Assembly (NCBI RefSeq): GCF_036370855.1
Contig: NC_088098.1
Span: 41,171,981 to 41,235,980, forward strand
Length of the DNA: 64,000 bases
Direction of reading: 5' to 3'
Source of the DNA: Dromaius novaehollandiae
Lineage: Eukaryota; Chordata; Aves; Casuariiformes; Dromaiidae
Shown one piece after another: positions 1 through 13,184 of this stretch (position 1 is its first letter; each line of letters starts with the position of its first letter). Below the pieces are notes generated by a model. It did no database searches. It worked only from the letters and a program-made list of their open reading frames with translations, and had not been told where the DNA came from. The position numbers and the translations under genes are program-made.

Positions 1-3000
1 TTTAGAAAATCATGTTTGAATCTTCCAAACACTTAAGCTGCATCTTGGTAAAAAAAGAACATGGGCAGAGTGCATCATGGGAGAAACTTGCAATTAGGAC
101 AGATACTTAAGAATCAGCAACTAAACATAACACACAAGAATTAGAGGGGGAAGAAGAGGAAGAAGACGAATTCAGAATTGTCCAATATCATTAAACAGAA
201 ATGATATACAGTATTATGAAGAAAATAGAACACATTTCTGTATTTTCTTGTAAATGTTTCTGGATAATGCAGTATATTTCAGAAATAAGCCAAGTCTGAT
301 TTTATATTTTGATTTGTTTTTAACTTTAATGCTGTATTATATTGAAAGAATTTCCATTGCATTAAAATTGCAATATTTTCCCCCCAAAATTATACCATTG
401 ATTTTGGAAAAAAAGAAAATCAGACGTTTTTAAGGATTGAGTTCTTTGGTCAGGATAAATCTGTGAATAAGTAGCAGCAATATCAAAGCAGCAGGTTCTC
501 AATCCTTAGAAGCACTTCAAGAATTTCAAATGAGAAAAATGATATCTCAAAAGTTTTTATCCTTTTTAAATGCAAATAAATGAAAATCTAGTTAAGGATG
601 TATGGTTTGTTGACAATTCTTATTTCAAAGTTAGGGTTTATGCTATTTTTAAATGGAAATATCAAATAATGTCTGGTCTCTGTGATAACTATTCATTTTT
701 TCTTAGGGAGAATGTAGATTATATTTGTATTGATTTGCTATACATAAAAAAGTCTGATGTTCTTTCTGCTAGTGTTAAAAGAGGAGGAAAAAAGTGCCAT
801 TTTCTATCATTAAATATCTTGGAAATTAATTTTTGATAAGCTTGTATACGCCAAGGTTTTTCAAAGGACCTACAGAAGCTCATCTGCTTTTAAAATGAGC
901 TACTCCAAATCCCTTTCTATATCCTGACTACCCTGAATAGCAAGAATTGAGGGGCTTCTACCAACCAGGACATTAAGGTGTTTCTACTCTACCCTGTCCA
1001 CCAGGCATGCATCCTGTTTTTGTACTGAATCAGATCAAGTACATTTCACTCATTTGGAAATAGACTTTATGGAGCATTACTGGTGTAGGATGGTCATGCA
1101 CTTCTTATGTAGGCAAGATTCTCATTGATCTAAATGAGCATCCCCCAAAAATATATGGCCCGCCTGTGTATTTTGCAGATGTTTCCAACAGAAAGGTCAC
1201 ATGCAGCACCCATTACTGACAGGGGGACTGTGGTGCCTGGAAAGCTGCTGAATGCTCTCAATCTCCAGCTGTAGGAGGAAGCGAGCCCACTGAGCTTCCA
1301 ACATCTGATTTTTGGTTGCCCTGAGACCCTACTGCCCACCTCTGTCCCATCCCTTAGTGGAATGAGGGGTTCTGTGGTCCTCACTTACGGACAATGCCAG
1401 GAGTTTTCTTTCTTTTACAAAGTATGTGTTCTATGAATATTTGGCCTTCACAAAGGTTCACCACATCTGTTGGAAATGCTCAGATCAAAATTATCATGGG
1501 AATCAGTAATTTTTAGCTAAGGCAATGCCTAGTATTGTTGTGAAATGATGCAGAGTTCTCTGAAGAACTGAATGGAGACTTAATTTGTTGAGAAAGCACA
1601 GTAACATCTCATTTTCATACTGGCAGAAAACTCTACAAAACAGTATCCTATATATTGATAGTATCTAGACTGTAAAAGCAAATAAGTTGGAATGCATTAA
1701 TAGCTGTGATCATTATTAGTGGCTGAAAGCTGAGTATTTGGTTTCAGAGGAAGCTGAGAATAGAAGTTAAGCTCTCCTGGCTAGCACAGTGCACCCCATA
1801 AGTCTTGCTGAGACGTGTGTTAGTGCCTTGGAGAGTGCTCAACTTTTAAGCTGGATCTGAGAGAAGAGAGGAAAGATTAAGATCTCTGGCTCCTTATGTT
1901 ATGGAAAAAAGTGTACATTTTGCAGCTAAAGGCACCGCAGAAGTCCTATGTTTCCTCATTACTTGGAATCACTTTACATGTGAATGTCTTCTCAAAAGTA
2001 TCAAAAGAGATTTTTTTTTCTAGGTGTGCAGGCTTTGCATTGCTTAAATTTGGATTAAGTGAAATCTTGCAGATACTCTCTGAAGGAAGCCTCATTACAT
2101 AAATAGTCTTCTGGTCACATTACTTCATCAAACAGTTGCCATGATTGGCTATAAACTTACCTTATTATCTGCAATTTTGCAGTTAAGCATTTCCCTCAAA
2201 AATAGAAATCAAATTGTGTCAGCTTAGATACCAAAATCATAGATAGCAATAAAAAAGTTATTTCTACAGAGAACTTTTTGAAGTTTATCAGTCTATTTGA
2301 AAGTATGTTTCAGAAAAATATCTATTTCTTATTTTGCTAATCTTTCCTGTGCTTGGACAGATTTTGGTGGTAGATGGTGAAGGATGACTATACAAGTGGT
2401 TAATTTCTTCTCCTTTCTCTGCTATTAGGAATGATAGTCAGATGTGCTGCCTCTGCTTATTGTTCATGTGTATGTGAGATTCACTAAGATTCACTCTGTA
2501 TCCATCAAACTCAATATATTCAATTATTCTTTCTCTTAATTATTGACTTCTCAAGTTTTAGCTGCCTGAGTTGTCAGAAGAAGTTCTACTATTTCTCACT
2601 TTGCGACTTTCTTTTGTTCTTCCATCAGAACTAGTAGGGATCAACTTATCCCTTGTCTCCTGCATTGTTAAAAAGAAAATATATCAACACCATGGTAGCT
2701 ATCAAATGCTCTGTTACTACAAAGAGCGCTTGTTTCTGTAAAAACTGCTTAGTGCTAGAGCATGAATAAAGTGGATAAGAAATAAAAATTACAGGAAGAA
2801 ACTGCCATTGTTATCAGTCTCATTTTAAAGAATGGTACTGAAAAACTTTTATTTACTCATGCTGTAATTTGTGTTAAACAAAGAAGAACAGAAAATGCAC
2901 ACTCTAAAATTAATAGCTGTTTCATCTTTTGTCTGTCAACCAGAAAAGTATTTCTTAAGCAATCAGAAAAAATTCAGTACCTTCAACTCCTTAAATTATT

Positions 3001-4289
3001 TTGTCAGTGTGCTTCCTTTTACTTCACACATTTGAGCAGTGACTGAGCGCAGGTTGGCCAGTGGTGTATTTGCTAGTGGTTCTTTGCCTCATACAGTACC
3101 TCTGCTCTGTTAGAGAGGAAGGAGGGGCCTGGTACCACAGAACCTTTCGAAACTATTTTAACTTTATGCAAAGCCATAGTATGGACATTCAAAATCTCTG
3201 TAACACCTTTAGAAAGAAATTCAGCATGTCATATTCTGTGACAAACAGTTTCTGGTATTTCATGTTACAGGCCAGTCCTTGAGCAAGCGAATGGAATTCC
3301 CTGCAGGTGATGCCAAAGCAGAAGGTATGCTCCAAGGTGCACTTAATGCATTTTAGTTGTGAATGGGAACTGAATACTCAGGACCAGATGAAAGGTAGTT
3401 CAAAGTAAGATTTCTTTCAGAAACATGTGTTTTAGCCATTAGGTCCCAGCAGCAACTTTTTCATTTTATATATCTGTTCCCATTATGCCCCATGATTTGC
3501 TAATATAAATATAGTCGCTAATGTCCAAGACAGGTTGTTCTTAAGTTCTTAAGAACTATTGTAATAATACATTACTGGTTGTGATGTTTAATTTATAGCC
3601 CTGCTCACCTGTTATGGCTTGTGGCCCCTATGATTAAAACACTCATGATTATATTTTGCAAAAGTCATGTTTGTATTTTATCACATGACTTACAGATGTC
3701 TGTCTAGTATCTATTAAAATTTCCTGACTTGCAGACAAGAAACAGAACAGAACTTTGGAGAGAAACATACTGTAGAAGCTATCCAGGACTGTAAGAAGGC
3801 TACGTTCTTGTGGCACTCAGCATTATTCTGACTATTTTTCATTTCCTGTTACATTATAAAATTAGTTCTGAGTAAAGTGAAGGATCTGCTGTTTAGCTTG
3901 TGATTGAATTGACTTAGATTATCTGTTGATTTCATTAAATGTATGGAGAAGCAAAAGTTAGTTAATCTGACAACTGACAAGTCATTTGTCATTATAGTTA
4001 TTCACAAAGTGCAGCTAGATGTGGGAATAGTGTGGAAGGAGGGGGAAAATGATAGATCAGAAAGCCCTATTAATACAAAAGCAGCATTAAAATAAAAAGC
4101 CAAGCAGCTAGAGAGGTGCCTTAACTTTTAACATGAATCTTTTCAAGTAGTCTTAATGACAGTGGCCCATGGTAACTTTTAGCTAGGGGAACTGGCGAAG
4201 ATGATAAACTCGGGACAGGATCATGACTTGAAGCATACAGATAGAGGGCAGGATTATACCCTGCCGCTGCATAGAAGTGAGGGTTAATA

Positions 4290-4445
4290 ACTCATCTTTT
4301 AGCAATTGATCTGAAAACCCTTTCAAGGGAGATAACTGTCAAGATTGCATTTTAGAGAGGGAGAGGCTAAAGCACAGAGCTGAAATGACTTGCTAGCAGA
4401 TCAATGGCAAACATTGGTCTCTTGAGTCCTATCAGTTGTCTGTTC
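4290..4445 (+). repeat. MIR-like (CORE-SINE) relic, 3' part
   Basis: The segment keeps the order of motifs typical of the 3' half of MIR-type elements. These are a stretch like 'ttttagagagggagaggct' (consensus: fraction of bases in a genomic 'tttacagatgaggaaactg'), then 'aaagcacagagctgaaatg', then 'acttgctagcagatcaatgg', the counterpart of the 'cttgcccaaggtcacacagc' block. It is heavily diverged, as expected for an ancient amniote SINE. The identification is by memory of the consensus; the boundaries are approximate. Confidence 0.55.
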
Positions 4446-7400
4446 ACAATACTATTGATGTTGCTGCTTCTCTTTCAGTTCTCCAAAGGCTTAACACTGT
4501 GTAGGAATCCATGACAGACAGTTATTAGGTATAGGCCTGGTAATAAAAAGCCACTTTACGGAGTGCATGCCATACACACATTTCCTTTTCATGACCACTT
4601 CCAAGAATGATAAGGGACCATGGGGCAAAAAATTTTTTGCATTCCCCCCAAGTGCAATGCAGGGAACTCCCTCAGAAGTTGTTCATCTGGGTCTGAATGG
4701 GGAAAAGTACAAGAAATTCAAAAGCACTTGGTAAATACATAACCATTTTCTGTGGATGGTATTAGTTTACTACAGTTCCATGACATTAATTCAGCTTGCG
4801 AATTCTGTGGCTCTGGATTTCATTTCAGTTCTGCAGTGGCAATATGTGGAAATACTCCATTTCAGCTTTCTTCCACAGCTAGAAAACTGGCATTCTGTTC
4901 TGAAAGCTTCTTTTCACAGAGGTCTTAACTATTTGGGGGAACATGAATGGATCACTGCACACATGCTTAGGATTCAGCCTGTAAATTACACAAACTGTGA
5001 AGAGGTCTCCAGCAAATGGAGTAGCAAACAGGACCCTCCCTGTTGTGCTTTTCTGTCATTAAGCTGTGGCTGTGGTGTCTCTGCTATACCTTTATCTATT
5101 TAGCAACATGAGCTTTTCTGGATCTTCTGAAAGTGGGAGGTGACAAGTTATATGACACCTTGTCACTACTTAAACTGACTCTCTTTATATTAACTTATGT
5201 GGTTATTTTTGTTGGATCGATGTATGAATGATGTGGAATAAAAGCCTTCCTCTACTGCCTCTAAACGCATATATACACGAATTGTTATTATTGGTCAGAA
5301 AGGATGGTGTGAAAGTAGCACACTAGATCTTTTATCAGACTCAAGTAACAGCCAAAAGTTTCCTTTTGTTTCTTCCTGCTTTTCATCATGTTTTTTTCAG
5401 ATCCACAAAGCCTGCCTCTGCTGTGCAAGGCAGAGATCTATGCAATAACCCAGGACAAGGAACAGAATAGCTTCAATCTCAAGGTGTTTTACCAAAGGAT
5501 TTGAGAATAAGAGGGAAAAGGACACTTCGGGAATAAGGAGAGGTAGGTGATAGAAGAGAATATTTTACGGATGGTTTCAATCTGTTCATTTCTGTTCATT
5601 TGCAAAATTGTAGGTCAGAAGAAAACAGGAGAAGCTGCGGTGAGTTTAAGGAGAGCTGAAGATTCAACATGCACTATGAAGCTTTTTGTATAGTAGTCCG
5701 TTGAAATAAAGCTTAGATTTCAAAGACAGCAGGATGAGAGGGCAGATTAACAATGGAGGAGGATATAATATATATATTTTTTTTATGGAGCCCTCATTAA
5801 TATGGGATCAGAAGATGCTGCTGTGATTACATACTTTAGAAGCCATTTACAGCATATCATATGGCACTACCCACATTAGAGGAGACTTCAGGAATCCTAG
5901 AGGAGAGCAGAAATAGAGAAAATTCCAATATCTTTTCAAAATGCTTTCAGGTGAGTGAGAGAAGGAATTAAACATGAAATATGAACCACTGGTTCAGCAC
6001 TGGGAAAAAACCAAGAGATTTTATCAAAAGAAATAACACAGTGAAAACTCTTTTCCTGAATAAAAACAGTAGAAGCAAATAAAAGGATATCATGTGTCTA
6101 ATTCAAACGTGAATATGGCAACACTGGATTTCACTGTGGTAGTTTTCCATTGTAGATAGGAATCACCATGACAAAAATCACTGAATTTTCTGAAAGTCAA
6201 AATGTGAAATACAAGAACCTGCTAATAAAGGGAGCTGCTACTCATAGAGCATTCAGGGTAGGGCTAACTCTCTTGATTTTAAGGGTGTGCTTTGTTTAAA
6301 TGTTTAGCCACAACGTGGTTCATTTAGAGACATTATACAAGGAGATAGTTCTACCATGATGCACCTCATTTTTGAATCAAGATACCTTTATTCCTAATTG
6401 TACACTATCTATCATTATAAACTGGGAAGACAGGTTTTAGCAAGTAGCTTGCATTAGTATTGAGGCACTTGTTCTGTATTTTTCTTGTTTTTAAAGCGTG
6501 ATCCCCTTGAAGCGCATTAAACCTTTTTCTTCAGTAGACTATCCACTCAGGCATGAATAATCTAAGGGGTAAACACAATATTGTTACAAATACGCAAGTG
6601 TCTGCTATAAGAAATAATAAATTTATAGATGATTAAAAAGCAACAACAAAACACAAATGCTCTTTCAAGTGAAGCACGTACAGCTATCACATAACCAATA
6701 TGTGTTTTTCTTCTAAAGGATTTATTAGAACATAACTCCAAGAACTGAGTGAAATAGATAAGCCAGTCCAATCAATAGGCTAACATTAATCAACCACGCA
6801 TCACCAGTTCAAAAACAAAAAAGAGAATTGATTTGCTATTGCTTTGTGTTTTGTTTAATCATAAGAGACTCATACAAAATAGGTGTAAAAAAGCTGTATG
6901 GTATAAAAATGAGGATAAATTCTAACATAATTTTTGTGTACCTCTTCCAAGGCTGTGTGGAGTTCCAGTTCAGCAGACCATCCAAACATATATCCCCCTA
7001 TTTAAAGTGCTCAAGTTCAACTGACTTGAGTGCAGCTACCTAAGTGCTATATGGGTTTAAAAAAAGTTTGAGATGGCTAAATCAGTATCTAGGCAGATGA
7101 GACGCTTAACTACAGAACTGCAGTCTATGCTTCATCTGATTAAAGGTTGGGGAACATGGAAGTGCTTTAACTTGCAAAGTTCAAGCAAAAGTGTGTCTTG
7201 TGTACATTGCAGTAGATGGAGAATTGAGGTTAAGGCTTTGTTCCTTTTACCTTCTGTGGATTTTATATAAAAATTATAGAATAAAAACTGAAGTAATCCT
7301 GAGAATAAAGCCTGGAATCCAAACCCTACCTCCATCTCTAAGTTAATGCCCTAACCATGGACAGAGTTATGCTTTTTTTTCCCCTGGTCCTGACTCCCCT

Positions 7401-10400
7401 CCCCAGTATGCAGGGTAGCTATTGCAATTAGGGTGCTCTGCTAGGAGACAGGTGTGGGCTGGAGCTGCTCCAGATTGCCAAGGGAGTGATTTAGTTATTT
7501 TTGATTGATTGAAGATTAGACTTCTAACCTTTAATTGAAAGTATTTCGTATTTAATTGAAAATATTAGATTTTGCTTTGTACCCGTATCTTTACTTTCTT
7601 CAGACAACTACATCAACAAACAGGCACCTACAGGGGCAAAAGGAAATCAAGGGCACGTCTGAGTTCCCTTCCCCTCCCTGTTTCTGGAATTTAGGCACCC
7701 AGGTTTGTGGCTTGATCCCTTCAATTGTTTTTTGATCAGGAGCCCCAAACCACATTTTGAAAATCAATGCATGTATAAATTCTTCCAAGTAACTGAACAG
7801 GCATCACTGCTTGTCCTCAACTGCAGAGGAGGAGGTGCTGCTATTGTGCACAACCTGGGTAGTATCTGATGAGCATGCTCATACAGAGCAAGAGAGAGTT
7901 AGGGAGCAATTCAGATGCTCAACTTAGGTTACCTAGTGCTATTTTAGACTAGTCTGGATATTTCACTTGGCTCCCGGCTTCCATTTGAGAAGGGCTTAGG
8001 TCTCCTATGCATTTGGTGTCATCAGTAGCTTTACTGGGCACAGTGTCTGGTGCCTGAGGCTTTTCTTTGGTTCTTCTCTTGAATTTAGGTCCTGAGATTC
8101 TCCCTCAATATTCCTTTGGATACATACGTAAACGCTTTCTTAGACATAATCCTTTCTGTTTGATTTTGGCCAAGGAACAGTGACTGGTTCTATTTTATTT
8201 TTAGTTTATGGTAGTTGTAAATTGGGAAAAAAATCATGGAGGCCAGTGGAGCTATGTTCATATGACACTAGATGATTTCATGTTTTACTTTAGAACCACA
8301 TTTACAGATAGAGTACTGCCTACTGCCAGCTTATAGGGGTACTGAGAAAATAAAATCATTAATGTTGATAGGATGGTTATGGTTCTCAAATGGAAGGCAT
8401 TCAAAGTACAAAGTTATTATCTAGGAGGACCTTAACATTTAAGACATCTACAATTCAGCTGACTATTTTAGCATGTCAAATGTGCAATTCATTTTGAATA
8501 TCTGGGAAGTGCAGAGAAAAATACAAAGGCTTGAAAATGCCTCTGAACAATGATAGTCATTTGTACTCCATCAAAAATTCAGGCTCCAGAAATGAAATTG
8601 ACTCATGCAGACTTAAAAAGAAGAAAAATAGATTGGACTTGACCATGAAGTGCTCTAAAGAATAGTATATATACACTAGTTCAATGAAAATGAGATAGTC
8701 TTTAAGTCCTCAGAGATCTACTTAATCACAAGAAAATAACGCCAAAACTGAACTCCCCTTTCAGAAAAGAAGATTCAGAAGTTCGGAGTAGGTGGGAAAA
8801 AATAATGAAGCTTAAGAGTAACCTGCATAACTGGATGGGTGAAATCTGTTCATAAATAGTTCTGTTATCCTGAGCTTTCTGTCTCTACCTTCAAAGGTGT
8901 ATGGAGTATGGAAATTGGAATCACTGGAATTAGCTTTTTTGGTAAGTTGGTGATAGAGAATGAAATGTAGTATTTGGATAGCTTACCAAATTGAACTTAT
9001 ACAGAGTCTGCTTTTTTATTCTTTTATTCTCGTGTGACACTAGTCAATCCTTATGATACAAAAATACACTGAAGAAAACCATAATCTGATGGCCATTATG
9101 TGTGAGCTCATGTGATGGTGGAGTAATTCTTCCTTCAGATAAGACACAAACAACATACAAAGATAACTAATGATTGTGATTTTGCTGCTTGTTTGTATTC
9201 TATATACTGCATGGCTTTTTTTTTTCCTCATTAAAATGTGTTTTTGCAAAATGTTCATAGATCTCGAGGTAGCCTTGCAAAAATTCTAAAAATCTTGAAA
9301 ATGCATACAGCAATTTTCTGAATATTAAGAGGAAGGTGTTTTTTTCAAACTAGCATTGAGATTACAATGGAATTATTACTGAATTATTATACTGAGGAGT
9401 GAGGCTGAGGAAACTGGTTGTTTTTCAGCTAGTAAGTCTAGGCAAGCCTGTTGCTTGAATTGGCATTACAGGTATTGAGACAAAAATCAGAGGGGATTGA
9501 TCCTTACCATATTAAAAACATGATCTGATGGCTGGAAATAAATCTGTTGACTGGTATTTAGACTGTAATTTTGCTCTTATGTTTGGAGCTGGTAGAAGAA
9601 TAATACTGTTACTACCACATATCACCAGATAAAGCTTATAAAGATGTGTTTGTTTTTCTGATTTTATTTAATGTTAATTTACTTTATTAAGCTCATTCAT
9701 ATATTTTACCTTCCTTTTTGTTTAGGCTATCTACTTAGTTATTAAATGTAAAGAAATTTATATGGTTGGCATGTTTTCCCTTACATGGAGATTCCTGGAT
9801 CTGAGGATTTTTAAGACTCATATAACCTGATGACCAACCAGGTAATGATAGTCCAGAAAACCACTCTATAACTGTCCTATAAAAGCCTATAACTGCATGT
9901 GCTGTTAGCTTTGGAAGAAAAGATGATTTGATACTCATCATTTTTGTAGTTTTCAAAACTCCTGAGTGTCAGAGGTGGAAAGTATGGTCCGATCAAATTA
10001 GATTCATATTAATTATCCATAATAATTTCATGTTCTTTAAATTGTGAAAAAAAACTTGTTATAAAGTAGTTCAGCATGGTCAGAGATTGTGCATGGCTCA
10101 TAGGATCTTCATTATTTATTATACTGAACAAACAGTTCAGTATTCATACTGAGCCTTTTGATATTTGTTTATGGTGCAATTAGCAAGCAGAAATTAGCAA
10201 GGTTTTCTGTTTTATTCATGGTGTTTTAGCCACTGTCACTTCCATGTTAGTGCCGGATTGTGAGGAGGCGGGCTTCTGTCTTTTGTTTTCCAGATTTACC
10301 TATACTTAAAGGAAAGAAGAATAGATTCAGTAAGGAAGCATAGATGGTATAAATAATGAGAAAATATTGTTATTGCGACAATAGAATCCCATGAGTTCAT

Positions 10401-12935
10401 TTTTTGTTAAATATTTTATCTGTCAAGAAAAAATGTCAACTTTTGGGGAAATGAATTTTGTAGATGTCATCTGGCTTTTCCAGTTGTTACAGGAATGATC
10501 TATATTTTTTTCATATAAATTATCACAGTATTCTCTAGAGGGAGAGAACAAGAAAAGTCTTGCTTACAAGAAAAGTCTTTTTGTAATATCATACAAAGAA
10601 TTAACTGCACCTGAAAATGATTTCCAGCTATTAATGAGTCCATGTAAAATGAAATCAAAAACAAATGCATATCAAAAGTAAAAGTCAGCTTTAACTCAAG
10701 GATTTTTTATATTGACTTGACAGTAGATGTACAGTCCGGACACTGGTTTTGCTGGTCTAATATTCCCAGAAGTCAATTTCTGAACTCTGGTTTTCAGTTT
10801 TATAGAGACCATAGAGATCATATATGGACACAAGAATTTAAATAAGATATTTGGTGTTTGATAGCTGCTAAAGCAATCTATTTTGATATAGCCAATGAGA
10901 TTTAGGTCTAAAACTCTAACAAAATTCCCAACCTCACATTGGATGTTCAAGTTGCCATCTGTAATACATATCCAAACATTTTTGCACAAATATTCATGAA
11001 TACAGTATTCACAAAGACTGTGATAACAACCACATGGCTTAAGAAGAACCCATTAGTGTTCTAGAGCTTTAAAATGAATAGGAAACTTTACCTCTGTTAT
11101 TAGATTACACAGTAAAATATCATTTGCATACCTACTTTCAGATACACACTGGATAACTTACAGAGAACCAACTGAATGTCTTTAGGTTTATAACCAGCTC
11201 AGCTATTCCAATGAATGGAAATACTGTGTATAAACCCCCAGCTGTTCTTACTGAACAGTTAAATACTGAAGTTCTATTATCATGCACAAATTGAAACATA
11301 CCTAGAAGTCGTTCACTGCTTTCCCTTAATAAGAGTGAGCAAATATTTGAATGTGCAGTGTGCATGCTGAAATTCTTTCCTTTGACCCTGCAAATGCAGA
11401 ACTTTACAGATACTTTAAGTAGAATTCAGGTGCTTGGAGAAGTAAAAATAGGACTTCTGTGATAAGGCAGACCAGGTTTCAGTTCTGGATGTCTGCCTCA
11501 TTGAATTCCACTTCTCTGATACTGATTTGACAGAGAAATTGTCTTTTCTCCCTTTTTTCCAGTTCTTCTGAATCTTACAAGATTCTTCACTGCCTTTCAC
11601 CTTGTATGTCTCCTTAAATGTGTGCAAAGTAGATACAAGAGTCCAAGAATCTGTTATAAGGATCTTATACCTGTATAAATAACTATACACTCTGTGTAAA
11701 TCAGGTAAGAATAAAATCGTAAAAGTGGGCATGGAGCCTCAGCTCTGTTGTAATCAATGACTTTTGGCCTCTAGCTTTAGTGAGTCTGAAATTTTACCTC
11801 GCAATCTAAATTGTCCTAAATTATCAAATTTAATTCTGGGATTGTATTTCTCCAGGTGAAAATGTAAATGTCTACCATCCTAGTTCAGCACTATAATAGA
11901 GAGTGAGGTCATGAGAAAATTTGGACTTGAATATACAACTGAATACGTTTGGACATACGGTTTTGTTGCAGGGTTACCAGTAAGAGTAGTTTTGCTCTTT
12001 ATAATTATTCTTGGGTCTCAGCCTGAATGCATGCCTATTTTTCTTGCTTTCTCAATTCTTCCAGAATCCTGTGACATGCTGGCTTGCAGGATGAGCTATA
12101 GAAATAGCTATTTCCTGAGTTTATTACTGACGTTATTTGGGGCAATCTGAGTGACAGCTACTATTTCTTCCCTAAGCTGCTGCAATCCATTCTCTAACAG
12201 TCAGAGCTTCTCAAGACTTAGAGTCATTCAGAAAATTCACAAAATTATTTGTTTTGTAGCTACTGATGACCTTGCATTCTTAAGAATATAGCACACATTA
12301 ATAAAAGACAGTTGTAATGAAGTATTTTATCGACTTTGCACTTAGTCAATTTAGATATTAATTTCTGGTTTGCTTGCGAGATAATTCTGCAGGTGACCTA
12401 AAACAGCATATTGTCACAGTGTTCAAATATTGGCTTTTCTTGTCATCCAGCGAATAGTTATGTAGTGGAATAAGGATCATGAAATATGTCACAAGGACAA
12501 AATCCAACAGCTGTTGAGAATGGGATTGCAAGTAAGAAATTTAGAGAGATAAGCAGAAAGGGAACCGGCTAAGCAAATGTCAATTATATTAAAAATAGGC
12601 CTTTCCGTATATGTTAATACACTGAGCTGTAACTTGTGGTGGCTCAGGCACATATACAAGTTTGCTACCCTTGCAATAGGACTAATAAGTTCTTGCAGAG
12701 GGATGTGACAAACAGCTGTGCCAGCTAACTATTGCTAAGTATCAGGCTGCATCATAGGAGCCTTAGGCTCAGCCAGTAACAGAGGTCCTGCATTCCTTGT
12801 GTACCCAAAACTCTCATGAAAAACACAGTTTTGATTGTGAAAAGAGTTCAATATTAGATTTTAGGTATTGTTTTCAAAATTTGAAGCATATTTCCTTTTT
12901 TTAAAAAAATTCACTTCTTTAGCTACATAGAGCTT

Positions 12936-12955
12936 CCCCCCCCCCCCCCCCCCCC
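12936..12955. repeat. C20 homopolymer
   Basis: An uninterrupted run of 20 C on the + strand (G on the - strand), in intergenic sequence and preceded by a short A run. Runs of this length are prone to replication and sequencing slippage, so the true length is uncertain. Confidence 0.9.
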
Positions 12956-13092
12956 AGTGAGAAAGGAGGTAAAATCTTTGTATCTTAGACCCAGGTAAGT
13001 TGGGATATTCTGGGAGAAGTCAGCTTTCCTGTTTTGTCTTAGACAAGGAAGGTTGAAAATAAAACCACTTAAAGTGCCTGCAATGTTAAGCA

Positions 13093-13184
13093 TAATAGTT
13101 CCTCTAAGAGTAGCTAACATCCACATACTTCTTAGGCTTAATAGTTCCTCTAAGAGTTGCTAACATCCACATACTACTTAGGCT
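13093..13184. repeat. 46-bp tandem duplication
   Basis: Two head-to-tail copies of a 46-bp unit (13093-13138 and 13139-13184) that begins 'taatagttcctctaagag' and ends 'cttaggct'. They differ at about two positions. The unit has no recognised content. The near identity suggests a fairly recent slippage duplication. Confidence 0.9.

Noticed and set aside
4756..5103. A 115-codon + strand frame in the intergenic region
   Set aside because: No family resemblance, average AT-rich composition, and no promoter or splice context.
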